DNA of 64,000 nucleotides from Paucisalibacillus globulus (GCF_900184735.1 NZ_LT855388.1:207116-271115), one strand, 5' to 3'; positions 25,964 to 34,598 are shown, numbered from the stretch's first letter. The notes: generated by a model from the sequence alone, not told the origin. Made by a program: numbers and translations.

Positions 25964-26656
25964 TTATTTAGTTATTCTAAACTTCTTATTTAAGATAAAC
26001 GAAATAATGAAGAAGATAATGCCAACTATGGCAAATGATAGAACAGGAATTGTTATCTCCGAACCGAAGCTTGGCATGATGATTGGACTACCAACAGTAG
26101 CTCCAATAAAAATCATACTAATTAACCATAGTCGTAAAAACTCGACCCACTTATTAGGCTTCTTCACTTTAAAAGTGGAGTTTTTAAGCCATCTCAAAAC
26201 GAATATGATAAATCCAGATAAGATAAGTAAGTCTAATATGACAACCGTAATTCCACTACCAATTGAAAAAGTATAATCACTAGATCCAACATCAAAGAAT
26301 TGATGTATTAGGAAATTTCCTAGTCCATAAAATGTGCTAAGGATTCCAAGAAAGTACAATACGATATAGCCTCCAAAAACAAGAGCAAATGAGCGTTCCT
26401 CACCAGGAATCTCCGCAATCAAATCATCACAGTATTTTTTGAAATCATTACCAAATACATCGCGAGCACTTTTACCCTCTTTTTGTGCTTCGAGTAAGTG
26501 TTCCAACAGTTCAAATAATACTTCTTCTGTCTGCTGCTCTGATTTGTTACCACTTAACCGGATATAAACGAGCATGTCTTCATAGATCTCTTTGTTCTCC
26601 TCGGATAACTTTTCACGCATATCATTGTTTAGTTTAATGAAATCTTTAGAATTCAA
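25964..26656 (-). CDS. DUF1129 family membrane protein
   Basis: A 230-residue protein. A soluble N-terminal region (KLNNDMREKLSEENKEIYEDM, then EVLFELLEHLLEAQKEGKSA and ARDVFGNDFKKYCDDLI) of the DUF1129/HAAS-like type is followed by four to five membrane segments. Proteins of this kind are commonly encoded next to PadR regulators. The start is TTG 26656, which overlaps the TGA of padR (TTGA), and GGAGGAG is the RBS, so translation is coupled. Its function is unknown; the PadR link suggests an envelope-stress or drug-responsive membrane role, as inference. Confidence 0.8.
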   Translation of the reverse strand: MNSKDFIKLNNDMREKLSEENKEIYEDMLVYIRLSGNKSEQQTEEVLFELLEHLLEAQKEGKSARDVFGNDFKKYCDDLIAEIPGEERSFALVFGGYIVLYFLGILSTFYGLGNFLIHQFFDVGSSDYTFSIGSGITVVILDLLILSGFIIFVLRWLKNSTFKVKKPNKWVEFLRLWLISMIFIGATVGSPIIMPSFGSEITIPVLSFAIVGIIFFIISFILNKKFRITK

Positions 26657-26988
26657 TCCGTTTCTCCTCCTTTATTTAAAATGTTATCAACAGGAAGCTT
26701 AATATTTTCCCATTGCTCCATAAACTCACGTAATGCATGCTGGCCATCTTCTGTTAGATGATAGTATTTTCGCTTAGGACCTAAATCAGATTTTTGCATG
26801 GTACCTTCGATTAGCTTTTCTTTTTGAAGTCGTAACAAGATTGGATAAATGGAACCTTCACTAACATCTGATAAACCAAACTCTTGCAAACGCACCGATA
26901 GCTCGTAACCATAAGTGGATTGCCTGTTAATGATGGATAAAATACATCCTTCCAATACACCTTTTAATAATTGGCTTCTTAATGACAT
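26653..26988 (-). CDS. PadR family transcriptional regulator
   Basis: A 111-residue winged-helix repressor. LKGVLEGCILSIINRQSTYGYEL is helix 1-2 of PadR, SEGSIYPILLRLQKEKLIEG the recognition helix and start of the wing, and RKYYHLTEDGQHALREF the wing with the PadR signature. A short C-terminal dimerisation helix makes it a subfamily-2 PadR. ATG 26988 is preferred over GTG 26997 because AGGTGA stands before it. Two dyads that overlap its leader are probably its own operators. Confidence 0.88.
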   Translation of the reverse strand: MSLRSQLLKGVLEGCILSIINRQSTYGYELSVRLQEFGLSDVSEGSIYPILLRLQKEKLIEGTMQKSDLGPKRKYYHLTEDGQHALREFMEQWENIKLPVDNILNKGGETD

Positions 26989-26998
26989 GTACTTCACC

Positions 26999-27055
26999 TA
27001 CCTTGTATAACAAGATACCCTTTTTAAAAGATGCTACCTTGCATAACAAAGTAGC
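26999..27055 (-). promoter_or_regulatory. two palindromes, candidate PadR operators
   Basis: Dyad 1 at 26999-27017 is TACCTTG-TATAA-CAAGATA. Dyad 2 at 27033-27055 is GCTACCTTG-CATAA-CAAAGTAGC. Both share the core CCTTG-YATAA-CAA and each has one arm mismatch. They lie between the padR start and its promoter, where binding would block transcription. Confidence 0.7.
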
Positions 27056-27061
27056 TTAATT

Positions 27062-27091
27062 ATAGTATACGGCAAATTCTATAAAAAGCAA
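27062..27091 (-). promoter_or_regulatory. promoter of the padR operon
   Basis: On the minus strand TTGCTT (27091-27086) is followed after 18 bases by TACTAT (27067-27062), or after 16 by TATACT. The operators start just downstream. Confidence 0.5.
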
Positions 27092-27141
27092 CCATTATTT
27101 GGTATGATAATAAATAGATTTTAAATAAAGGGGATTATTTA

Positions 27142-27957
27142 ATGGAATGGAAGAATATTTACCGTGGTTTAATTATGGGAGCGAGTGATGTGATTCCGGG
27201 TGTTAGTGGTGGAACTATTGCTGTTTTGCTTGGAATTTATGACCGCTTGATAGCTGCTATAAATGGTTTAGTAAGCAAGGATTGGAAAAAACAATTAGGC
27301 TTCCTTATACCGTTAGGAATAGGAGTTGTATCTGCAATTCTTTTATTAAGCCACTTAATTGAGTGGTTGTTTGAACGCCATCCAGGTCCAACCCAGTTCT
27401 TCTTTTTGGGACTTATTATTGGTATTTTGCCTTATCTATTTAATCAAGCAGAAGTCAAAGTGAATTTTAAAGTAAACCATTATCTGTTCTTGATTTTTGG
27501 TGCCTTGGCTGTAGGTTCCATGATGTTTCTTCATGAAAGCGATGGGATGGTGATAGAGAATCTTACTCTTTCAACATATATCTTGCTGTTTTTCTCTGGA
27601 TTTATTGCTAGTGCTGCTATGATATTGCCAGGTATAAGTGGTTCATTCATCTTGCTAGTTATTGGAGTATATTCAACGGTTATTAGTGCGATAAGTAATA
27701 TTCAATTGGATATTATCGCTGTTGTTGGTTTCGGGATTCTTCTCGGTATCATTACGATGAGTAAAATAATCAATTTCTTCTTAGTTAACTACCGAAATGC
27801 CACGTTTGCCTTAATCATCGGTTTAGTTATCGGATCAATCTTTGTTGTATTTCCAGGATGGCCAGAATCTACTAATTCATTATTATTAAGTGTCGTTACC
27901 TTTGCCGCTGGTTTATTTGTCGCATACATCTTAGGAAAAGTGGAATATAAAGAGTAG
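27142..27957 (+). CDS. DUF368 (PopT family) undecaprenyl-phosphate translocase
   Basis: A 271-residue polytopic membrane protein with the DUF368 signatures RGLIMGASDVIPGVSGGTIA near the N-terminus and AAMILPGISGSFILLVIG in the repeat half, an inverted-repeat transporter architecture with about eight to nine membrane segments. DUF368 proteins have been identified as transporters that recycle undecaprenyl phosphate across the membrane for cell-wall synthesis. That function is carried over from the family. Divergent from padR, and an extended -10 TGGTATGAT stands about 30 bases before the start. Confidence 0.85.
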   Translation: MEWKNIYRGLIMGASDVIPGVSGGTIAVLLGIYDRLIAAINGLVSKDWKKQLGFLIPLGIGVVSAILLLSHLIEWLFERHPGPTQFFFLGLIIGILPYLFNQAEVKVNFKVNHYLFLIFGALAVGSMMFLHESDGMVIENLTLSTYILLFFSGFIASAAMILPGISGSFILLVIGVYSTVISAISNIQLDIIAVVGFGILLGIITMSKIINFFLVNYRNATFALIIGLVIGSIFVVFPGWPESTNSLLLSVVTFAAGLFVAYILGKVEYKE

Positions 27958-28026
27958 GCAAACTGTGAGACAAACGTTTGTTTAATCGATACAATGGGGA
28001 TAAGATTCCTAAAGGAGAGATGATTA

Positions 28027-28347
28027 ATGGAACACATTCAAACAATGGATAGATTCAATGAAGTTATTCAAAACGATAAACCAGTGATTATAAAGTTCTT
28101 TGCCGATTGGTGTCCGGATTGTAAAAGAATGGACATGTTTATTGATGGAATTCTAGAGGAATTTAATAATTATGAATGGTATGAGGTCAATACAGACGAG
28201 ATAGAAGGAATTGCTGGTAAATATGAAGTAATGGGTATTCCAAGTATTCTTATCTTCCAAAATGGTGAAAAATTAGCACACCAACATAGTGCTTATACAA
28301 AAACACCTGAGGAAGTTACAGAATTTCTACATCAACAATTAGGGTAA
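28027..28347 (+). CDS. thioredoxin family protein
   Basis: A 106-residue cytoplasmic thioredoxin-fold protein with the redox motif WCPDC (about residues 29-33; a WCPDC rather than WCGPC site), the cis-proline loop in MGIPSILIF and no signal peptide. Similar B. subtilis proteins are YdbP-like. It may reduce disulfides but is unlikely to be the main TrxA because of the altered active site. GGAGAGATG RBS. Lone gene with a perfect terminator. Confidence 0.85.
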   Translation: MEHIQTMDRFNEVIQNDKPVIIKFFADWCPDCKRMDMFIDGILEEFNNYEWYEVNTDEIEGIAGKYEVMGIPSILIFQNGEKLAHQHSAYTKTPEEVTEFLHQQLG

Positions 28348-28353
28348 CTTAAT

Positions 28354-28386
28354 AAAGAGAATGTGCATATGCACATTCTCTTTTAT
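28354..28386. terminator. bidirectional terminator
   Basis: A perfect 30-bp palindrome (28354-28383) of AAAGAGAATGTGCAT and its complement ends the thioredoxin gene and, on the other strand, the VOC gene. Confidence 0.9.
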
Positions 28387-29033
28387 CATATTAATGAGAA
28401 GCTTAATTTCCCGCTTTTATTAAACGATATTTTTGAGTTTTGTAATGTGAATTGATTTTTGATGCTTAGTTTATTTTTTAATTGATAAATAGCAGAAAAT
28501 GTGTCTTTGTCAACACCACTGTAATTAACTTTGGTAATCACTTGAGGATTGGCGATGCTTTGTCCATATGGCCCTCCTGTTGGATTATTCCATTCTATTA
28601 GGAAGGGTAGCATCCCTTCAGATATTTCATATTTTGGAAAAAGCATTCTCCAAGATAAGTGTGTTCCGTCTGGTCGCTCTCGATTACCGGAATAGGGACC
28701 ATCAAATGGAATGTCATTGTCTTTAAAATGTTGAACATAATCATCCATTCTATCCGTACGCAGAGCAAACTGAAAGGGACCAGTTTCATTTTGGTTTAGC
28801 ATATATACTAGATGTTTTATTAATGGATTATCACTCTTGGATGCTTTATCAAAATCCTTTACCCCAAGCCACTCAATATAAGCTTGATTGGAGAAATACG
28901 CGAGATAATTATAAGTTCCCCAATTGTCATGTTCCCCACCTTTGACGGCTTTAACTGCGAATTGTCTATTATAAGCAATACTATCATCTTCAGCATTTCG
29001 ACCAGCTATAACAATATGATCAAGTGCAAGCAT
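28386..29033 (-). CDS. VOC family protein (glyoxalase-like domain)
   Basis: A 215-residue protein of the PF13468-like VOC group. It starts LALDHIVIAGRNAED, has NLAYFSNQAYIEWLGVKDFDKA in the first half and GPYSGNRERPDGTHLSWRM followed by FLIEWNNPTGG in the second. It has the typical His...Glu pattern, but no enzyme activity can be named. ATG 29033 is chosen because GGGGAGG lies seven bases before it; the upstream ATG 29063 has no RBS. Confidence 0.78.
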   Translation of the reverse strand: MLALDHIVIAGRNAEDDSIAYNRQFAVKAVKGGEHDNWGTYNYLAYFSNQAYIEWLGVKDFDKASKSDNPLIKHLVYMLNQNETGPFQFALRTDRMDDYVQHFKDNDIPFDGPYSGNRERPDGTHLSWRMLFPKYEISEGMLPFLIEWNNPTGGPYGQSIANPQVITKVNYSGVDKDTFSAIYQLKNKLSIKNQFTLQNSKISFNKSGKLSFSLI

Positions 29034-29104
29034 TTCGATTCCTCCCCGTTTTCTTGCTTCCATTATTTATTTATTTTCCTTAAAAATCAAATCTAAAATC
29101 TGTT

Positions 29105-29138
29105 TTCTCATCACTTTCTAATCTTTATTTGGTATAGT
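29105..29138 (+). promoter_or_regulatory. direct-repeat operator and extended -10 of the two-component operon
   Basis: TTCTCATC (29105-29112) and TTCTAATC (29116-29123) are direct repeats 11 bp apart, the spacing used by OmpR-type regulators. TGGTATAGT at 29130-29138 is an extended -10. The same double box recurs upstream of the PepSY gene (31213-31231), with 22 of 24 bases the same over the extended block. Confidence 0.65.
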
Positions 29139-29170
29139 AAACAAAAAGAACCAAATAAGTAGGTGATCTA

Positions 29171-29854
29171 GTGGAACAACCAATTATATTGATAGTAGAA
29201 GATGAAGCAAAATTAAGTAGAGTACTACAGCTTGAATTAGAATATGAGAATTACCGAACCCAAATAGCGGAAAATGGGAAAGATGCGCTTCGTCTAATGC
29301 AGGAGCGTGAGTGGGATCTGGTGTTATTGGATATCATGATTCCTGAACTGAGTGGCTTGGAAGTTCTTAGAAGAATAAGACGTACCGATGAAGACACGCC
29401 GATCATTCTATTAACAGCTAGAGATGCTGTACATGATAAAGTTAGCGGACTAGATATAGGTGCAAATGATTATGTCACAAAACCTTTTCAAATTGAGGAA
29501 TTGCTTGCACGAATTCGAGTGCATTTACGAAAACCAATTGAGAAGAAGGTTAAGAAGGATGTACTTTCTGTTGGTGATTTGATAGTGGATATTGGTGCTC
29601 ACGAAGTATCACGTGATGGAAATAATATAGACCTAACACCTAGAGAGTACGACTTACTAGTTTGTTTATTAAAAAATAAGAATTTAGTACTGACCCGTGA
29701 TCAATTGATTGAGCAGGTTTGGGGTTACGACTATTTTGGTGAGACAAATGTTGTAGATGTGTATGTTCGATATTTACGACAAAAAATTGATAAAGAATAC
29801 CCGGTCGCTTACATTCAAACCGTACGTGGTGTCGGATATACGATAAAGGATTAA
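29171..29854 (+). CDS. OmpR-family response regulator (YkoG/ArlR-like)
   Basis: A 227-residue response regulator. The receiver has the acidic EDE, the phospho-acceptor Asp in LVLLDIMIPELSG, Thr in ILLTARDA and Lys in YVTKPFQIEEL. The DNA-binding winged helix has LTPREYDLLVCLLKN and ETNVVDVYVRYLRQKIDK. Start is GTG 29171 behind AGGTGATC. The kinase gene follows after 5 bases and a PepSY protein gene follows that, the same set as B. subtilis ykoG-ykoH and its PepSY neighbours. The stimulus is unknown. Confidence 0.87.
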   Translation: MEQPIILIVEDEAKLSRVLQLELEYENYRTQIAENGKDALRLMQEREWDLVLLDIMIPELSGLEVLRRIRRTDEDTPIILLTARDAVHDKVSGLDIGANDYVTKPFQIEELLARIRVHLRKPIEKKVKKDVLSVGDLIVDIGAHEVSRDGNNIDLTPREYDLLVCLLKNKNLVLTRDQLIEQVWGYDYFGETNVVDVYVRYLRQKIDKEYPVAYIQTVRGVGYTIKD

Positions 29855-29859
29855 ACGAT

Positions 29860-31200
29860 ATGAAATTACGAACTAATATACAACTGTTTACCAGTATTTT
29901 TATGCTCGTGTTAATACTTATTGTCAATGCTTCGATTTATTTTTTGTTTTATCAAAACTCGGTTGAAAGTGAGCTAGATGAATTAACTGATCAAACTACT
30001 ACCATTATATCTAGTATGAAAGAAAACCAAGAAATACCTCCTGGAGATCTTTTAAAAGCTTTCATACCTGCGGATGGGATGATACGAGTTTATCCAGAAA
30101 CAGGAAAACCTCTTGTGCGTTCAAAGCCACTAATTGATTATGAGAAGTTTCCAGGGGAGTATTCTAATCAGGAAATCAGAGAAGTAGTAGTCTATGAAGG
30201 AAATCGGTATGCTACAGTATCAAGACCAATTATTTGGAGTACTGGTGAAATTGTAACACTACAAATAGTGAAGAAGTTAATTAACCTTAAAGAGAATATG
30301 AAAAACCTCCTATATGTACTAATATTAGCCTCTTTCTTAATAATTGTCCCAATTATTATTGCAGGGAACTTGTTAGCACGGTTTTTACTTCAACCAATAA
30401 AGGCCCTTATTAGTACAATGAGAGAAAATATGAAAAATATGAAGTGGAAAAAAATTGAGCTTAATAATCGATCCAAAGATGAGTTGTATGAGATGGAAAA
30501 AACGTTTAATGAAATGATTGACTCACTTAAAGAAAACTATGACATGCAGGAAATCTTTGTATCCGATGCCTCGCATGAATTGAAAACACCTATCTCAATT
30601 GTAAAAAGCTATGCTCAATTATTAGAGAGAAGAGGGAAAGATAATCCCGAGCTTGTGAAAGAATCGCTTGAAGCAATTCACTCAGAGGCAAACCGGATGC
30701 AAAAACTAGTTGAACAAATGCTAGCCCTAGCTAAAAATAAAGAAGTTCAAGGTGTTGAGAGTGTAAACTTACAACAAGTTCTAGAAGAGACAATGGAAAC
30801 GTTCATTGGGGCATATGGAAGAGAAATTAAACTTGAATTAGATGAAACACCAATCTTTGTCCAAGGAAATCGTGATCAACTAAAACAAGTATTCTATATC
30901 TTGGTTGATAATGCGCTTAAGTATAGCGACAGCACTGTAAATGTCTCAATAGAAAAACAAGATAACCAAGTTATCATTTCTGTGACTGATTATGGCGCCG
31001 GTATACCTAAAGAAGAAATAAGTCGGCTTTTTGAAAGGTTTTACCGTGTAGACAAAGCGAGAAGTCGGAATACCGGTGGAACAGGATTGGGCCTTGCTAT
31101 TGCCAAAACAATTATCAATTCACATGGTGGTACGATTGAAGTAGATAGTGAAATTGGAGTAGGAACAACCTTTAAAGTGATACTGCAAGTAAATGAATAA
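29860..31200 (+). CDS. sensor histidine kinase (YkoH/ArlS-like)
   Basis: A 446-residue membrane kinase with TM1 at about 11-31, an extracytoplasmic domain of about 120 residues, TM2 at about 150-170 and a HAMP segment. The phospho-His is in SDASHELKTPISIVKSY, the N box is YILVDNALKYS, G1 is DYGAGIP, the F box is LFERFYRVDKAR and G2 is GTGLGLAIAKTI. It pairs with the regulator encoded just upstream. The presence of a PepSY gene behind it suggests that signal or feedback passes through that exported protein, which is inference. Confidence 0.87.
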   Translation: MKLRTNIQLFTSIFMLVLILIVNASIYFLFYQNSVESELDELTDQTTTIISSMKENQEIPPGDLLKAFIPADGMIRVYPETGKPLVRSKPLIDYEKFPGEYSNQEIREVVVYEGNRYATVSRPIIWSTGEIVTLQIVKKLINLKENMKNLLYVLILASFLIIVPIIIAGNLLARFLLQPIKALISTMRENMKNMKWKKIELNNRSKDELYEMEKTFNEMIDSLKENYDMQEIFVSDASHELKTPISIVKSYAQLLERRGKDNPELVKESLEAIHSEANRMQKLVEQMLALAKNKEVQGVESVNLQQVLEETMETFIGAYGREIKLELDETPIFVQGNRDQLKQVFYILVDNALKYSDSTVNVSIEKQDNQVIISVTDYGAGIPKEEISRLFERFYRVDKARSRNTGGTGLGLAIAKTIINSHGGTIEVDSEIGVGTTFKVILQVNE

Positions 31201-31212
31201 AGTCTATTTATT

Positions 31213-31231
31213 TTCTCATCAAATTCTAATC
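31213..31231 (+). promoter_or_regulatory. second copy of the direct-repeat operator
   Basis: TTCTCATC (31213-31220) and TTCTAATC (31224-31231), 11 bp apart, lie 70 bases before the PepSY gene start. The block from TTTTCTCATCA to TTCTAATCTTT is the same as upstream of the regulator gene except for two spacer bases. The downstream -10 is unclear. Confidence 0.62.
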
Positions 31232-31300
31232 TTTCTCTCAGAGCTATTTCATTCTTGGGGTTTATGATTAAGACAACAAGAACGAGGAGGAAACAAAAAA

Positions 31301-32101
31301 ATGAAAATGAATAAAAAATTAATGATCACCCTTTCCAGTGTAGCAATTGCATCTGTATTAGGTTTTGGAATTTACCATTCAAACGCAGCTCAAGCACATC
31401 CAGAGTTATCAGAAGAGGATATAAGAGCACTTGTCTCTGAACAATATCCTGGGACGATTACAGAAGTCGACATAGACAAAGGATTTAACAAAGTTGTATA
31501 CGAAGTTGAAGTGGAAAGCGATGGTAAGGAATTCGAAATCAAACTAGATGGTAATACTGGCGAAGTGCTTAAATTAGAAGAAAAAGAAGTTCGTAATAAA
31601 AACAATTCATCTGAACTAACGATTAAAGAAAAAGAGAAGCAAGATGACAAAACAAAAGACGATAATGCCGATGACAAGAAAAAAGAAGATGTAAAAGCAG
31701 ATAAGTCTAAAGACAAGAAAAAAGTAGCGATTAGCTACGAAGAGGCGAAGAAAATTGCCTTAGCAGAGTTTGATGGTACGATTAAAGAACTTGAACTTGA
31801 TGAAGATGATGACCGTTTAATTTATGAAGTAGAAGTTAAAAGTAAAAATGGTGAAGCAGAAATGGAAATAGATGCTTATACTGGTGAAATAATTTCTATA
31901 TCAATTGATCGAGTGATTACTAAAACAATAGAGAAGAATACAACTACTGAACAGCCAGCTACTAAAAAGCCAGCAGACAAAAAACCAGCTACAAGTAAGC
32001 CTGCTAAAAGCAATGACGATGATGATCGTTATGACGACGATGATGACGATGATGATGACGACAATGATGATGATGACGACGATGATGGCGATGACGATTA
32101 A
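31301..32101 (+). CDS. exported protein with two PepSY domains and a poly-Asp tail
   Basis: A 266-residue protein. Residues 1-30 look like a signal peptide (MNKKLMITLSSVAIASVLGF, followed by SNAAQA). Two PepSY domains follow, one around 38-90 (LSEEDIRALVSEQYPGTITE) and one around 145-205 (SYEEAKKIALAEFDGTIKE), separated by a Lys/Asp-rich linker of about 45 residues. The tail from about residue 216 is Pro/Lys/Ala-rich and ends in an almost pure Asp run. PepSY domains are found in protease inhibitors and regulators. The acidic tail could bind Ca2+ or associate with the wall. GGAGGAAAC is the RBS. The promoter carries the operator shared with the upstream regulator. Confidence 0.85.
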   Translation: MKMNKKLMITLSSVAIASVLGFGIYHSNAAQAHPELSEEDIRALVSEQYPGTITEVDIDKGFNKVVYEVEVESDGKEFEIKLDGNTGEVLKLEEKEVRNKNNSSELTIKEKEKQDDKTKDDNADDKKKEDVKADKSKDKKKVAISYEEAKKIALAEFDGTIKELELDEDDDRLIYEVEVKSKNGEAEMEIDAYTGEIISISIDRVITKTIEKNTTTEQPATKKPADKKPATSKPAKSNDDDDRYDDDDDDDDDDNDDDDDDDGDDD

Positions 32102-32116
32102 TCACAACATATAACA

Positions 32117-32157
32117 AAATGGAGCTACTTATATAGTGGCTCCATTTGCTTTTTCTA
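32117..32157. terminator. bidirectional terminator
   Basis: AAATGGAGC (32117-32125) pairs with GCTCCATTT (32139-32147) between the PepSY gene and the convergent nucleotidase gene. Confidence 0.75.
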
Positions 32158-33729
32158 TGGTAATACAGTAAAATTCGAATTTATCTCAGCCACTACAGAT
32201 CTATACTTCTCAAAGTATTCATGTATCAATTCAACCATGTCTTTTTGAATTTCCTTAACAACAGGTTTATCTTTAAACATATCATAATTACCGCCACCGG
32301 TAGCACGGTAATTATTCATCACAACATGATAACGTTTATCTTCTTGTAGAGGTTCACCTTTATAGTGAATGTCTTCTACTCGAGAACCGATTGGGTTAGC
32401 AACGCGGATAGTATAGTCAATACCTTCCCACATATCGTAATTGTAATGTTGTGGCTTTGGAGTAATATAAGTAGGATTCACTGTAATGGTTTGATTAGAA
32501 TCCAGGGCAAAGTACTCGGCAGTTTTCTCTAATGCCAGTTTAATATCCTTACCTGTTAATTCTAGAACAACGAGGGTATTTGGATACATATAATTTGAAA
32601 CGATATCCCTCATGGTGACAGTGCTCTGGAATCCCTTTGATTCATTCGTTAATAAAGCAGTAACGGAAATATCAACTCCACTTGCCTCTAGTTGTACGTT
32701 CTGAATAAATTGAATAAAGGGATGTTTACTTACTCGGGCATTAAAAGGATCCTCAATCGTCATATCTCCATTGATATATCCTGTTGGCATATCCAGCCAT
32801 TGTTGATTTGAGGTTTCTATTTCTTCCATAAAGTTGAGAATATCCTTATCTGGCTCAATAGTGCCTACTGGTATAACTTCAGCTTCTTTTCGAATGACCT
32901 GCCATTTTTTCTCTACTTGTTTCATTTCAATATCGATGGAACCGTACATTTTCCCGTTATTACCAGGTTGGGCAATCAGTACTCCGTTGACCTCGCCAGA
33001 TAATATTCGATGCTGATGTCCGGTTAACAGAATATCAATTCCTTCGATTTCTTGACACATGGCATAACCTTGATTTTCTCCAGTTTGTGCTTCCGTTGGT
33101 TCCCCAGTTTCAAGATCACGTTCAAAGCCACCATGGTATGATGCAATAACTAAGTCTGGTTTTTCCGTTTCACGAATGTAATCTACCCAATGTTTTAAAG
33201 TATTGGCTGCATCTCTAAATCGTATACCCTCTATATGGTTAGGAGACTCCCAGTTTGGAATATAATGAGTCGTGACACCTACAATTGCAATCTTAACTCC
33301 ATTGCTTAATGACTTGATGATATAAGGCTTTCCGAAATAAGGTTCACCTTTTTCGTTTACAAGATTTGCAGAAAGCCATGGGAAGTTTGACTGATGAATA
33401 GCATCATGAAGCACATCCTTACCGAAATTAAACTCATGATTCCCAATAACACCTGCATCTATTCCGATTCGGTTCATAATTCCTATCATTGGATTTTCTT
33501 TATCGGAATGTTCTTTTACATAATGAGTCATTAACGGTGTACCTTGAATTAAGTCTCCATTATCGAGTACAAGTACATTTTCATTTTCTCTACGAGCCTT
33601 CTTTACAATAGAGGCGTATTTTGCCAAACCAAGATTTGCTGGTTCGTTAGTTCCATATAAAATGGGCATTGCATTTCCGTGCACATCACTTGTATACAAT
33701 ATCTTTATATTCGTTATCTCTGACAACAT
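32155..33729 (-). CDS. 5'-nucleotidase/2',3'-cyclic phosphodiesterase-family phosphohydrolase
   Basis: A 524-residue enzyme with an N-terminal calcineurin-type metallophosphoesterase domain and a C-terminal nucleotide-binding domain. Metal-binding motifs are ILYTSDVHGN, VLDNGDLIQGTPL, GNHEFNFG and LLTGHQHR; the C-terminal domain has NYRATGGGNYDMF. There is no signal peptide, so the protein is probably cytoplasmic, unlike UshA or YfkN. It belongs to the YunD/YfkN-like group that frees phosphate from nucleotides. It lies directly behind phnD-phnC-phnE-phnE on the same strand, an association that suggests use of an imported phosphate ester or phosphonate. A hairpin precedes the gene. Confidence 0.85.
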   Translation of the reverse strand: MLSEITNIKILYTSDVHGNAMPILYGTNEPANLGLAKYASIVKKARRENENVLVLDNGDLIQGTPLMTHYVKEHSDKENPMIGIMNRIGIDAGVIGNHEFNFGKDVLHDAIHQSNFPWLSANLVNEKGEPYFGKPYIIKSLSNGVKIAIVGVTTHYIPNWESPNHIEGIRFRDAANTLKHWVDYIRETEKPDLVIASYHGGFERDLETGEPTEAQTGENQGYAMCQEIEGIDILLTGHQHRILSGEVNGVLIAQPGNNGKMYGSIDIEMKQVEKKWQVIRKEAEVIPVGTIEPDKDILNFMEEIETSNQQWLDMPTGYINGDMTIEDPFNARVSKHPFIQFIQNVQLEASGVDISVTALLTNESKGFQSTVTMRDIVSNYMYPNTLVVLELTGKDIKLALEKTAEYFALDSNQTITVNPTYITPKPQHYNYDMWEGIDYTIRVANPIGSRVEDIHYKGEPLQEDKRYHVVMNNYRATGGGNYDMFKDKPVVKEIQKDMVELIHEYFEKYRSVVAEINSNFTVLP

Positions 33730-33748
33730 TTACATCCTTTCTAATAAA

Positions 33749-33787
33749 AGAAACGAAATGAAGAAGATATTCTCCAATTCCGTTTCT
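33749..33787 (-). terminator. hairpin between phnE2 and the nucleotidase gene
   Basis: AGAAACG and CGTTTCT, extended by imperfect pairing (GAAATGAAGAA with TTCTCCAATTC), form a long stem, and the minus strand continues TTTTATT. It may be a partial terminator that lowers expression of the nucleotidase gene relative to the transporter genes. Confidence 0.5.
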
Positions 33788-33797
33788 ACTAATCATC

Positions 33798-34598
33798 TTA
33801 TACTATTTTACGTCTAATCCTTGCTGATGCAAAGTCAATCACGGTTACAACTATAATGATGGAGAATAGAATCATTCCCATTTCATTCCAGTTACGGTTA
33901 CTTGATGCAAAGATAATCATCGTACCGATACCACCTGCACCAACAATACCTAAGATAGAAGAAGCACGAATGTCTACTTCGAAGCGATAAATCGCATAAG
34001 ATAGGAATTCAGGTGTGATTTGTGGAATAACACCATAGAATAAGATTTGGATTTTGTTTGCTCCGTTTGCTTCCATTGCTTGGACGACTTCCATATCAAT
34101 AGATTCAATGATTTCGGAGAACATTTTTCCTAACATACCTGTTGATCCAATGGCGATTGCCAGTACCCCAGCAAAAGCATTTGGTCCAACTGCTACTACG
34201 AAAAGAATAGCTAAGATCAAATCTGGGAAAGCACGGACAGCAGATAGGATCCATTTTCCAATAGTTGATACAATTTTACCACCCATCATGTTTTGCGCAG
34301 CCATGAATGATAATGGTACTGCTAGAACCGCAGCCATTAGGGAACCGGCAAATGCAATAAATACTGTTTCTAACATTGCAGCGCCAACTTCACCAGCTGC
34401 CGCCCAATCAGGGCTAAATAGTTTTGGAATAACACGATGGAAGTTACTTATTGCTCGTTCAATTGCACGACCCCAATCAATATCAATTGTCGTGAATGTC
34501 CAAACATATAAAGCTACCACTAATAATAATATGATGATGGTACGAATTTTCTTAAATAACGATCTTTCCGGCTTTGGAGGTAATTGAAGATTTTCCAT
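33798..34598 (-). CDS. phnE: phosphonate/phosphate-ester ABC permease PhnE (second copy)
   Basis: A 266-residue membrane permease with about six TM segments. The ATPase-docking loop reads MEANGANKIQILFYGVIPQITPEF, and GIVGAGGIGTMI near the end is the PhnE signature. It forms the membrane channel, probably as a heterodimer with the preceding PhnE. Its ATG overlaps the stop of that gene by one base (TAATG). ORF length is normal. Confidence 0.9.
   Translation of the reverse strand: MENLQLPPKPERSLFKKIRTIIILLLVVALYVWTFTTIDIDWGRAIERAISNFHRVIPKLFSPDWAAAGEVGAAMLETVFIAFAGSLMAAVLAVPLSFMAAQNMMGGKIVSTIGKWILSAVRAFPDLILAILFVVAVGPNAFAGVLAIAIGSTGMLGKMFSEIIESIDMEVVQAMEANGANKIQILFYGVIPQITPEFLSYAIYRFEVDIRASSILGIVGAGGIGTMIIFASSNRNWNEMGMILFSIIIVVTVIDFASARIRRKIV

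Noticed and set aside
31390..31716. Open frame of 108 codons on the minus strand opposite the PepSY gene
   Set aside because: Ser/Leu-rich shadow of a Lys/Asp/Glu-rich gene, without RBS.
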